The position numbers were made by a program, and so were the translations under genes. A DNA stretch of 64,000 bases from Mariniflexile maritimum (GTDB taxonomy: Bacteria; Bacteroidota; Bacteroidia; Flavobacteriales; Flavobacteriaceae). The notes beneath the pieces are model-generated. The model was not told the DNA's origin. It saw only the letters and a list, made by a program, of their open reading frames with translations, and ran no database searches. The stretch covers positions 62,001-126,000 of the forward strand of contig NZ_WRPN01000008.1 in NCBI RefSeq assembly GCF_009746565.1, in the 5' to 3' direction. The stretch's first letter is position 1. The number at the start of each line of letters is the position of its first letter. Below, one piece after another: positions 23,930-32,366 of the stretch.

Positions 23930-25729
23930 ATGGCGAATATTAAAAATATTGCAATTATTGCACACGTTGACCACGGTAAGACCACCTTGGTTGATAAAAT
24001 TATGTACCACTGTCATTTGTTTCGTGATAATGAAAATACGGGCGATTTAATTCTTGACAACAACGATTTGGAGCGCGAGCGGGGTATTACCATTACCTCG
24101 AAAAACGTTTCGGTTATATATAAGGATACCAAAATAAATATTATAGATACACCGGGTCACGCCGATTTTGGCGGTGAAGTGGAACGCGTATTGAATATGG
24201 CCGATGGGGTGCTGCTATTGGTGGACGCTTTTGAGGGCCCCATGCCACAAACCCGTTTTGTGCTGCAAAAAGCGATTGATTTGGGCTTAAAACCTTGTGT
24301 GGTAATCAACAAGGTGGATAAGGAAAATTGTACCCCCGAGGAAGTGCACGAAAAAGTATTCGATTTAATGTTTGAACTGGGCGCCGAGGAATGGCAGTTG
24401 GATTTCCCTACGGTTTATGGGTCGGCGAAACAAAACTGGATGAGCGACGACTGGAAAAACAAAACAGAAAGTATTGAGCCCTTACTGGATATGGTGATTG
24501 AACACATTCCGGCACCAAAAATTGAAGAAGGCTCTACCCAAATGTTGATTACCTCGTTGGATTTCTCGTCGTTTACAGGCCGTATCGCTATTGGGCGTTT
24601 AACACGTGGCAATTTGAAAACGGGACAAAATATTTCGTTGGTAAAGCGCAACGGGAGCATCCAAAAATCTAAAATAAAGGAAGTACACATATTTGAAGGT
24701 TTAGGCCGCAAGAAAGTAGATGAAGTGCAAACGGGCGATATTTGTGCATTGGTAGGTTTGGAAGGTTTTGAAATTGGCGATACCGTGGCCGATTTTGAAA
24801 ACCCACAAGGCCTTAAAACCATTGCCATTGATGAACCTACCATGAGCATGTTGTTCACCATTAACGATTCGCCTTTTTTTGGAAAAGATGGCAAGTTTGT
24901 AACATCGCGCCATATCAAGGATCGATTGACCAAGGAGCTTGAAAAAAACCTGGCCCTTCGTGTGAACGAAACCGACAGTGCCGATAAATTTATGGTTTTT
25001 GGCCGTGGTGTGTTGCATTTATCGGTATTGATAGAAACCATGCGTCGTGAAGGTTATGAGTTGCAAATTGGTCAGCCACAAGTAATTATAAAAGAAATTG
25101 ACGGCGTAAAATGTGAGCCCGTTGAAGAAATGACCATCGATTTGCCAGAAAACGTATCGGGCAAGGCCATCGAGATGGTTACCCTTCGTAAAGGCGAAAT
25201 GTTAAGTATGGAAGCCAAGGGCGAGCGTATGGTTTGCCAATTTCTTATTCCATCACGCGGTATTATAGGCCTAAGGAACCAATTGCTAACGGCCACCGCA
25301 GGTGAAGCCATTATGGCACATCGTTTTAAAGAGTACCAACCTTTAAAAGGCGGTATTCCTGAGCGTCAAAACGGTTCGTTGGTATCTATGGAAAAAGGGC
25401 AGGCGATACCATATTCCATTGATAAACTGCAGGATAGGGGCAAGTTTTTTGTAGATCCGGGCGAAGATATTTACGAAGGCCAGGTTATTGGCGAAAACTC
25501 ACGTGGCGATGATATGACGGTGAACGTAACCAAGACCAAAAAACTGAGCAACGTACGTTCGTCGGGTGCCGATGATAAAGCCAGAATCATTCCTGCCATA
25601 AAATTTTCGTTGGAAGAAGCCTTGGAATACATTCAAAAGGACGAATATGTTGAGGTAACGCCCAACCATTTACGCTTGCGCAAAATTTATTTATCGGAAG
25701 TAGATCGCAAACGAAATAAATCCGTATAA
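23930..25729 (+). CDS. typA: Translational GTPase TypA/BipA
   Basis: The 599-residue protein carries G1 AHVDHGKTTLVDK, G3 DTPGHADFGGEVERV, G4 VINKVDKENCTPEEV and the BipA-specific switch LERERGITITSKN. EF-G-like domains II, III and V follow, with RGIIGLRNQLLTATAGEAIM near residue 450 and the BipA C-terminal GENSRGDDMTVNVTKTKKL. A longer frame begins at 23822, but the true start is the ATG at 23930, giving MANIKNIAIIAHVDHGKTTL. BipA binds the ribosome like EF-G and helps 50S assembly and stress or cold growth. Confidence 0.97.
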   Translation: MANIKNIAIIAHVDHGKTTLVDKIMYHCHLFRDNENTGDLILDNNDLERERGITITSKNVSVIYKDTKINIIDTPGHADFGGEVERVLNMADGVLLLVDAFEGPMPQTRFVLQKAIDLGLKPCVVINKVDKENCTPEEVHEKVFDLMFELGAEEWQLDFPTVYGSAKQNWMSDDWKNKTESIEPLLDMVIEHIPAPKIEEGSTQMLITSLDFSSFTGRIAIGRLTRGNLKTGQNISLVKRNGSIQKSKIKEVHIFEGLGRKKVDEVQTGDICALVGLEGFEIGDTVADFENPQGLKTIAIDEPTMSMLFTINDSPFFGKDGKFVTSRHIKDRLTKELEKNLALRVNETDSADKFMVFGRGVLHLSVLIETMRREGYELQIGQPQVIIKEIDGVKCEPVEEMTIDLPENVSGKAIEMVTLRKGEMLSMEAKGERMVCQFLIPSRGIIGLRNQLLTATAGEAIMAHRFKEYQPLKGGIPERQNGSLVSMEKGQAIPYSIDKLQDRGKFFVDPGEDIYEGQVIGENSRGDDMTVNVTKTKKLSNVRSSGADDKARIIPAIKFSLEEALEYIQKDEYVEVTPNHLRLRKIYLSEVDRKRNKSV

Positions 25730-25730
25730 C

Positions 25731-25958
25731 ATGGTTTTTTTAGGCATTTCGTTGGTAGAATGGGTTGGTTATGCAGCTATGGCAACCGTTTTAACCTCTT
25801 TTTTAATGAAATCTGTTACCAAGCTACGAATAGTAAACTCCCTGGGGTGTTTACTATTTGTAGTTTATGGTGTTATGCTTGAACCACTTTCCAAGCCCAT
25901 TATTGTAACAAACACAGCTATTTTCTGCATAAATTTGTATTACTTGCTAAAAAAATAA
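25731..25958 (+). CDS. YgjV-like small inner membrane protein
   Basis: The 75-residue protein has three short membrane helices: SLVEWVGYAAMATVLTSFLM, RIVNSLGCLLFVVYGVML and PIIVTNTAIFCINLYYLLKK. This layout matches the YgjV/Imp family (PF10688), whose function is unknown; database entries are sometimes misnamed after an unrelated enzyme. It starts one base after the typA stop, so it is the second gene of the typA transcript. Confidence 0.75.
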   Translation: MVFLGISLVEWVGYAAMATVLTSFLMKSVTKLRIVNSLGCLLFVVYGVMLEPLSKPIIVTNTAIFCINLYYLLKK

Positions 25959-26031
25959 AGCACACATTTTTTAGATATATAATTTCTTACGTTTTAATGG
26001 CGCAATCGTATGGTAGCGTAAAATGATTTTG

Positions 26032-26039
26032 TATATTTG
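26032..26039 (+). promoter_or_regulatory. -7 box TATATTTG before the polysaccharide island
   Basis: TATATTTG matches the TAnnTTTG consensus and lies 96 bp upstream of the first flippase start at 26135. The short spacer after the YgjV-like gene otherwise holds nothing recognisable. This is the only likely promoter for the plus-strand island transcript. Confidence 0.5.
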
Positions 26040-26134
26040 GTTTCTTATAAAGGCCTATGGTTTCATGTGCCTTCAATGCTAGTTGTTAAACTATTCAACC
26101 AAAGCTATATAACCAACAAGTAAACGTACAGTAA

Positions 26135-27436
26135 TTGAAAAAACTTCTCGATTATATCAATAAAAACGTTTTAGTAAAAGTTACGTCGTTGCAAGCAACC
26201 TCTGTGCTTATCAAAATAATTGCGGGTATATTAACATCCAAAGCCATAGCTATTTTTATTGGCCCAACGGGGTTGGCCTTAATTGGTAATTTGCGCAATT
26301 TTGTAAGTTCATTTCAAAGTATTGCAACACTGGGGTTTTATAACGGTGCCGTAAAGTATATTTCGGATGTAAAGGATGATGTTGTTGCGCTTGGTAAAAC
26401 CATTTCAACCATTTTCTATACGGGCTTTATCGCAACTATTTTAGTGTCTTTTATTTGCTATTTTAATGCACATGCCATTAACAATATCATATTTCCGGTG
26501 TATAACAACTATGCGTATGTGATCAAGATTTTTGCCATCGTGCTTCCTTTTTATGCCTTGAATATGTTTTCATTTTCAATAATGAATGGATTTTCAAAGT
26601 ATAAAATTCTCATCATTATCAATATAATTGGGCAAATTTTAAGTGTTTCGGTTGCTTTGTTGCTTATCTACCAAAATAAAATCGATGGTGCGTTAATATC
26701 GGTAGTCATTGCAGAATCCTTAATATTTCTTATTACCCTAGTAGGTATAATTAATAGGCGAACGCTGGTGCCATTAATTAAAGTAGGGCATATAAGCTTT
26801 GGTTTTTTCAAGAAGATAAGCTCCTATTCGGCCATGGCCATTTTTGCTGCCATTATTATGCCTCTTGTTGCCATAGCCATAAGATCGTACATTATTGAAA
26901 ATGTGGGTTATAAAGATGCTGGTTTTTGGGAAGCCATGACCCGCATATCCCATTATTATTTAATGTCTGCCACATCTTTAATGGCACTGTACATATTGCC
27001 CCGATTTTCAGAGATTGACGATGTTAAGGAGTTTAGAAAGGAAGTATTTAGCTTTTATAAAACCGTAGTCCCTTTTATGGTTGTGGGTTTGGTGTTGATG
27101 TATTTTTTACGCTCGGTTATTGTGAGTTTTATATTTAGCAGCGAGTTCAAACCGGTCGAGGAACTGTTTTTATGGCAATTATTGGGCGATTTCGTAAAGG
27201 TACTTTCAACCGTTATTGCTTACCAGTTTTTGGCAAAGAAAATGTTTTGGCACTACATGTTAACCGAGGCTTTTTTGGTTGTCATATTGTACACCACAAG
27301 CGTTTATTTTATTGATTTGTACGATCATGTAAAAGGGGCCGTTATTGCACATTTTGTAAGCTATGTTATGTATTATTGCATCATTCTGCTCATTTTTGGA
27401 AGTTCGCTTTTTGGGGTGGATGCGGAAAAGGCTTAG
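26135..27436 (+). CDS. O-antigen flippase (Wzx-like), copy 1
   Basis: The 433-residue protein starts at TTG and has 12 to 14 predicted membrane helices and the MATE-like polysaccharide transporter pattern: VTSLQATSVLIKIIAGILTS, LALIGNLRNFVSSFQSIAT, FYNGAVKYI near residue 75, and a conserved VPFMVVGLVLMYFLRSVIVS late. WzxE-type flippases carry undecaprenyl-pyrophosphate-linked oligosaccharides to the periplasm. Immediately downstream (34 bp) is a second homologous flippase; the two share the LALIGNLRN/AQVGNLKN, VKYIS and WQLLGDFVKVLS / WQLMGDFLKFIA motifs. Confidence 0.9.
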   Translation: MKKLLDYINKNVLVKVTSLQATSVLIKIIAGILTSKAIAIFIGPTGLALIGNLRNFVSSFQSIATLGFYNGAVKYISDVKDDVVALGKTISTIFYTGFIATILVSFICYFNAHAINNIIFPVYNNYAYVIKIFAIVLPFYALNMFSFSIMNGFSKYKILIIINIIGQILSVSVALLLIYQNKIDGALISVVIAESLIFLITLVGIINRRTLVPLIKVGHISFGFFKKISSYSAMAIFAAIIMPLVAIAIRSYIIENVGYKDAGFWEAMTRISHYYLMSATSLMALYILPRFSEIDDVKEFRKEVFSFYKTVVPFMVVGLVLMYFLRSVIVSFIFSSEFKPVEELFLWQLLGDFVKVLSTVIAYQFLAKKMFWHYMLTEAFLVVILYTTSVYFIDLYDHVKGAVIAHFVSYVMYYCIILLIFGSSLFGVDAEKA

Positions 27437-27470
27437 TATAATTTTTACATTTAATATTTAATTAAAGTAA

Positions 27471-28766
27471 TTGTTGAAAACATTAAACTTCATAAGAAAT
27501 AATTTTTTGTTTAAAGTAACTTCGGTAAATACCTTGTTGGTAGTAGTTAGAATGGTTTTTTCTATTGTTACTCAGAAAATTCTAGCTATTTTAATTGGTG
27601 CGGAGGGAATTGCACAAGTTGGTAACTTGAAAAACGTCTATAGTTTTTTTGAGCAATTTTCAATCTTGGGTACATCCAATGGTTTGGTTAAGTATATTTC
27701 AGAGTTTAAAGACAATAGAGACAAGTTGAACGATTTGTTTTCAACCGGTATGGTTTTTGCAAGCATTGCATCGCTTTTTTCATTTTTAATCTTATTTTTT
27801 TGGTCAACATCGGTTAGTAATATTATTTTTGGAGAAAATAATCAGTTCGGTTACATCTTTAAAATATTGGCATTTGTTGTGCCATTCATGGGGGTTAATT
27901 CTATTTTGAATGCGTTATTAAATGGTGTTTCAGCATATAAAATTTATTCAAAAGTTACATTGGCAACCATCATTATAAGTTTTATATTAATTGTTTTTTT
28001 AACGATGAAAAGTAATGTTGAAGGCACTTTACTTGCTATTGTTTTAACTCCAGTTATTCAACTTATAATGGTCATTTTATTTTTTTCTAAGTTCTATGCT
28101 CAATTAATAGATGTCAATAAGTTTTCTTTTAATTTGAGTTTTAAAAATGGTTTACTTTCATATAGCATCATGAGTATTGTGGTTATCTTGTCTATAAATG
28201 CAACCGATGTAGCAGTACGTGATCTAATTGAAAAAAAAACTAGTGTCCAAGATGCTGGATATTGGACTGCATTAACTTCTATTTCTAAAACATATATGCA
28301 GTTTACTGCTGCTATTTTTCCGCTTTATATCTTGCCAAAATATTCGACTATAACATCAACTCATCACTTTAGAAAGGAAGTTTTAACTATTTACAAATTG
28401 TTATTACCATTTGTCGTTACTGGTTTGGTTTTTATCTATTTATTTAGAAATTTGGTAATACATCTACTTTACACTAATGAGTTTTTAGAAATGGCCAATT
28501 TGTTTAAATGGCAACTAATGGGAGATTTTTTAAAGTTTATAGCCTTAGTTATGGCTTACCAGTTTTTAGCGAAACGTCAAATTTGGTATTTTGTTTTTAC
28601 CGAATTGCTTTCGGTAATATTATTCTATATTTTTTCGGTCTATTTTATAAAGCTATATGGAACCGAGGGTGTTGTTATGGCGCATTTTTTTAGATATATT
28701 GTTTATTTGCTGGTAGTACTTTATATTTTAAGATTTAATTTTATTGGGAAAGATAGAAGTTTATAA
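27471..28766 (+). CDS. O-antigen flippase (Wzx-like), copy 2
   Basis: The 431-residue protein starts at TTG (a second TTG follows directly) and is a paralogue of the preceding gene over its full length, with the same membrane pattern: SVNTLLVVVRMVFSIVTQKI, AEGIAQVGNLKNVYSFFEQF, ILGTSNGLVKYISEFKDN, ending with VMAHFFRYIVYLLVVLYIL. Its base composition is noticeably more AT-rich than the first copy. The ATG of the following glycosyltransferase overlaps its stop (TAATG). Two flippases in a row suggest two substrates or a replaced copy. Confidence 0.9.
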   Translation: MLKTLNFIRNNFLFKVTSVNTLLVVVRMVFSIVTQKILAILIGAEGIAQVGNLKNVYSFFEQFSILGTSNGLVKYISEFKDNRDKLNDLFSTGMVFASIASLFSFLILFFWSTSVSNIIFGENNQFGYIFKILAFVVPFMGVNSILNALLNGVSAYKIYSKVTLATIIISFILIVFLTMKSNVEGTLLAIVLTPVIQLIMVILFFSKFYAQLIDVNKFSFNLSFKNGLLSYSIMSIVVILSINATDVAVRDLIEKKTSVQDAGYWTALTSISKTYMQFTAAIFPLYILPKYSTITSTHHFRKEVLTIYKLLLPFVVTGLVFIYLFRNLVIHLLYTNEFLEMANLFKWQLMGDFLKFIALVMAYQFLAKRQIWYFVFTELLSVILFYIFSVYFIKLYGTEGVVMAHFFRYIVYLLVVLYILRFNFIGKDRSL

Positions 28767-29590
28767 TGGAACATAAATTACAAAATAATAGTCTGAAACT
28801 TGAAGTCTTAATTTCAACAATGCATAGGGTATCATTACATTTTGTAGATAAAATGTTTCCTTTCCAAGAAACAAAAAACATGAATATTCTTATAATTAAT
28901 CAAACCGAAAGAGGGAAAGAGTTACAATCAATAATTCCAAATATTAGAGTCATTAATTCTTATGATAAAGGACTCTCAAAAAGTAGAAATTTAGCTTTAC
29001 AAAATGCAAAAGGCGATATTTGTTTGATAGCAGATGATGATGTAGAATATTTTCCAAATTTTGAATATACAGTAAAAAAGGCATTTATTAGTTTTCCTGA
29101 AGCATCCATTATCCGATTTAAAATTAATACATTTTCTGGTGAGCAATATAAGTTGTATTCTTTGGTTTCTAAAAGATTGTTTAAAAAAAGGGAAATTGAA
29201 AACACCTCTTCAATAGAAATAGCTTTTATGCGGCAGAAAATTAGTAACGAAATTTATTTCAATGCTAATTTTGGCTTAGGAAGTTACTTTACATGTGGAG
29301 AGGAATATCTATTTTTAAAAGAAGCCTTAAAGAAAAATAAACAAGTTTATTTTGTAAGTGAAGCTATTGTAAAACATTCAGTCAAAAGATCAACCAGTAA
29401 CATGGCTGATGACCAATTTGTAAAAGCCCAAGCAGCACTTTATTATCATGATTATAAAGAATTGAGCTATTTGTATTTAGTGAAACTCCTTTTTTTTCTA
29501 TTTAGAAAAGGACTCATAAACAAAAAACAAATGATAAATAAATATAAGATAGGTGTTTTGGCTATCAAGACTTATAAAAAAATAAAATGA
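28766..29590 (+). CDS. Glycosyltransferase family 2
   Basis: The 274-residue enzyme has the GT-A motifs: ILIINQTERGKELQ, NSYDKGLSKSRNLALQNAKG (acceptor/donor region), IADDDVEYFPN with the DxD metal triad, and a C-terminal GEEYLFLKEALKKNKQVYF segment. It transfers a sugar from a nucleotide donor, probably to the lipid-linked oligosaccharide of this locus. Its start overlaps the flippase stop by one base, and its stop overlaps the start of the next gene by 4 bp (ATGA), so all are in one operon. Confidence 0.88.
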   Translation: MEHKLQNNSLKLEVLISTMHRVSLHFVDKMFPFQETKNMNILIINQTERGKELQSIIPNIRVINSYDKGLSKSRNLALQNAKGDICLIADDDVEYFPNFEYTVKKAFISFPEASIIRFKINTFSGEQYKLYSLVSKRLFKKREIENTSSIEIAFMRQKISNEIYFNANFGLGSYFTCGEEYLFLKEALKKNKQVYFVSEAIVKHSVKRSTSNMADDQFVKAQAALYYHDYKELSYLYLVKLLFFLFRKGLINKKQMINKYKIGVLAIKTYKKIK

Positions 29591-31200
29591 AAATCATTAA
29601 ATATAAACGTCCCCTATTTTATCTCTTTTTGTTTCCAATAATTTTAGCATTCTCTTTTGAAAGTGTTTTTAAAAGCATAACACTTCCTAGGTTTTTCAAC
29701 TTAACAGAAAATCTATTATTTGCAATCTTAATTGTATTATTTAGTTTTTTAATCACAGGCATAAAATACAAGAAACTATTCCTTACTGCCAGTGTTATTG
29801 TGTTTAACCTGTGCTTGTTGTTTGAAACGCTGTATTATTATTTATTTGATAACTTTTTATCTGCCTCAGCAATATTTGTTGTTTTAGAATCAAATTCTAA
29901 CGAAATAAAAGAGTTTTTGTCTGTACATTTCGATAGATATGCATTAATTTTAGTAACGGTTTTTTTTCTGAATATTATCTATATTTCATTTAAAAAGAGA
30001 AAATATTTTAATGCATTTTTTGAATTTTCTGTTAATAGATTTTTAATATTTGAATTATTGTTGATGTTGTACTTTGTATTGAAACTAACAACATTAATAG
30101 TGTATAATGTTCCTTATATTTTGATAAAAGCACCAGTTTCATATTATCAAGAAATGAAGAAATTTAAGAATTATGGAAAAGAAAATAAAATTGGAAATTT
30201 TACAAACGTTAAGCATAATACAAAAGGAAAAGAATTGTATGTAATTGTTCTAGGTGAATCTACAAGTAAGAGGCATTTTAATTTGTATAATAATTATTAC
30301 AGAGAAACTACCCCGTTGTTAAATAGCATAAAGGATGATTTGTTTGTTTTCAATAATGTTATAAGTGCGCATACATACACTATTGGGGCTTTGTCGAAGG
30401 CATTAACTTTGGGTAATTATGAAAACCCTGAAGCAAAATACAATGGAACAATAATTCAATTATTCAACCAAGCTAATTTTCAAACTTATTGGATTTCAAA
30501 TCAAAGACCAGTTGGTATGATGGACACCCATATTACAAAGATTGGTTTAGGAGCTGGCAAATCATTTTTTTTAAATACTAAACATACCAGTGAGAACACA
30601 AATCTAGACGATGAATTAATTAAAAAAATGCGCGAAATTTTGTTAATTAAAGAAGATAAAAAAATAATCTTCTTGCATATGTTAGGGACTCATTTGAGTT
30701 ATAAAAATAGGTTCCCTGCCAATCAAAACTATTTTAAAGATATGCCAAAAACAAAGTTTAATACTGAAAAAGCCTATAAAATAATTAATGACTACGACAA
30801 CGCCATAAGGTACAACGACAAGTTGTTAAAACAAATTATTGATATTATTAAAGCTGAAAACAAGACGAGTTATGTTCTCTATTTTTCAGACCATGGTCAA
30901 GAAGTTTTTGACGATATTGATTTTTCTGGACATACAATAGATGAGAAAATTACAAAAAGTATGTACGAAATACCAATGTTTTTATGGGTTTCAGATAAAT
31001 ATAAATCTAAAAACAATTTAAAAATTAATATTGATAACAAATATATGACAGATGATATGTTTCATTCAATTGCAGATATAAGTAATGTAACTTCTGATCA
31101 AATTGATTCTACCCGTAGCATATTTAATGAAAAATTTAAAGAACGAAAACGAATTATAAAGGATACTATTGATTTTGATTTTTTTTTTAATAGACATTAA
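29587..31200 (+). CDS. Phosphoethanolamine transferase-like (EptA/Mcr/OpgE) membrane enzyme
   Basis: The 537-residue protein has five membrane helices in the first 190 residues and a periplasmic sulfatase/alkaline phosphatase-fold domain: IVLGESTSKRHFNLYNNYYR carries the nucleophile Thr, then ISAHTYTIGALSKALTLGN, FLHMLGTHLSYKNRFP and YFSDHGQEVFDDI with the metal-binding Asp-His. These are the motifs of EptA-type enzymes that add phosphoethanolamine to lipid A or to sugar moieties. In this operon the substrate may be the surface polysaccharide. EptA activity can raise polymyxin resistance, but this cannot be inferred from the sequence alone. Confidence 0.87.
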   Translation: MKIIKYKRPLFYLFLFPIILAFSFESVFKSITLPRFFNLTENLLFAILIVLFSFLITGIKYKKLFLTASVIVFNLCLLFETLYYYLFDNFLSASAIFVVLESNSNEIKEFLSVHFDRYALILVTVFFLNIIYISFKKRKYFNAFFEFSVNRFLIFELLLMLYFVLKLTTLIVYNVPYILIKAPVSYYQEMKKFKNYGKENKIGNFTNVKHNTKGKELYVIVLGESTSKRHFNLYNNYYRETTPLLNSIKDDLFVFNNVISAHTYTIGALSKALTLGNYENPEAKYNGTIIQLFNQANFQTYWISNQRPVGMMDTHITKIGLGAGKSFFLNTKHTSENTNLDDELIKKMREILLIKEDKKIIFLHMLGTHLSYKNRFPANQNYFKDMPKTKFNTEKAYKIINDYDNAIRYNDKLLKQIIDIIKAENKTSYVLYFSDHGQEVFDDIDFSGHTIDEKITKSMYEIPMFLWVSDKYKSKNNLKINIDNKYMTDDMFHSIADISNVTSDQIDSTRSIFNEKFKERKRIIKDTIDFDFFFNRH

Positions 31201-31382
31201 CGAGAAAACGAATATTTTAACAGGAAGATAGTGTTTTCTAATGCAAATATCCTAAGGTTACGGTTTTTCCACAGATGGTTTTGATTAAAAAAAAAGATTT
31301 GTTAATAACTCCACATTTTTTTTTCATACAATTATTTTTAATTAATTAAATTTATTTAAATAATTCTTAATTATAGATTTGT

Positions 31383-32366
31383 ATGAAAAAAATATCTTTA
31401 TTGATTGGTTTAGCTGTAACATTTTCTTATTCTCAAGTTACAGATCAAAATGGAATTTTTGCTGTCGGTTCTGGTGGCAGTAGTTTAACCGGAAATATAG
31501 GAATAGGTTTAACACCATCTTCTAGTTCTAATTATAAGCTTGAAATAAATGGAGCGCTTAAAACAGTGAATCTTGAACTTACTAATTCTTTGCCCGAAGG
31601 CTCAACTTTCATTAATTGGAATGATTTAGCAAAAAAATCGACGGTACTGAATGTTGGTACATTGATTGATTTATCAAATGGTACTAGGGGTATGTATTTT
31701 TTAGATATTCCAATTTCAAATTTAACAACAAAGTCTTTGATGTATTTTGGTATAGATGATAGAAATTTAAAACAGAGATTTGTATTTACTGCAGAAGCGA
31801 ATGGAGCATCTGATTTATCATTGAATGATAAAAATCAGATTGAATATTTTAAAGCTTTAGAAATGAGCGATGGGTCAAAAGTGGTTCAAATGAGTAACAC
31901 AAATTCAAGGCTTAGAATCGGTGCATTTGGGAATTACTTGCCAGAGCACAAATTTGTGGTCAAAGATGGTAGTGCTATGATTGAAGGCAATATTCTTACT
32001 AATAATAATATTGGTATTGGTACTAATTCTTTTGTTGATGGAGTAGATAATTATAGATTATCAGTAGAAGGCAAAATAAGGGCTCATGGTGTTAAAGTTT
32101 ACACTGCTTGGGCAGATTTTGTTTTTAATAAAGATTATAAACTTTTACCTTTAGATGATGTTAGAAAGTATATAGATATAAATGGACATTTACCAAATAT
32201 TCCAAGTGCAAAAGATGTTAATGAAGAGGGCGTTGAATTAGGAAGCATGAGTGCGAAATTATTAGAAAAAATTGAAGAGCTAACTTTATATTTACTGAAA
32301 CAAGACGCACAAATAAAAGTAATGGAAACCGAATTGTCTAATTTAAAAAAGCATAGAAATGGATAA
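31383..32366 (+). CDS. Exported protein with NIGIG repeats and a coiled-coil C-terminus (adhesin or tail-fibre-like)
   Basis: The 327-residue protein begins with a signal peptide MKKISLLIGLAVTFSYS and reads GSGGSSLTGNIGIGLTPSSS, then TNNNIGIGTNSFVDGVDNYR: the NIGIGT pattern recurs in Bacteroidota surface proteins. The last 90 residues (WADFVFNKDYKLLPLDDVRK, then INGHLPNIPSAKDVNEEGVE, ending in KLLEKIEELTLYLLKQDA) match a trimerising C-terminal domain common in Bacteroidota, related in look to tail-fibre proteins. Function is unknown. The S8 protease starts within its end (8-bp overlap), so the two are co-translated. Confidence 0.75.
   Translation: MKKISLLIGLAVTFSYSQVTDQNGIFAVGSGGSSLTGNIGIGLTPSSSSNYKLEINGALKTVNLELTNSLPEGSTFINWNDLAKKSTVLNVGTLIDLSNGTRGMYFLDIPISNLTTKSLMYFGIDDRNLKQRFVFTAEANGASDLSLNDKNQIEYFKALEMSDGSKVVQMSNTNSRLRIGAFGNYLPEHKFVVKDGSAMIEGNILTNNNIGIGTNSFVDGVDNYRLSVEGKIRAHGVKVYTAWADFVFNKDYKLLPLDDVRKYIDINGHLPNIPSAKDVNEEGVELGSMSAKLLEKIEELTLYLLKQDAQIKVMETELSNLKKHRNG

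Noticed and set aside
31374-31381. TAGATTTG -7-like box before the NIGIG-repeat gene
   Set aside because: It ends one base before the gene's ATG at 31383, so the transcript would start inside the gene; probably chance.
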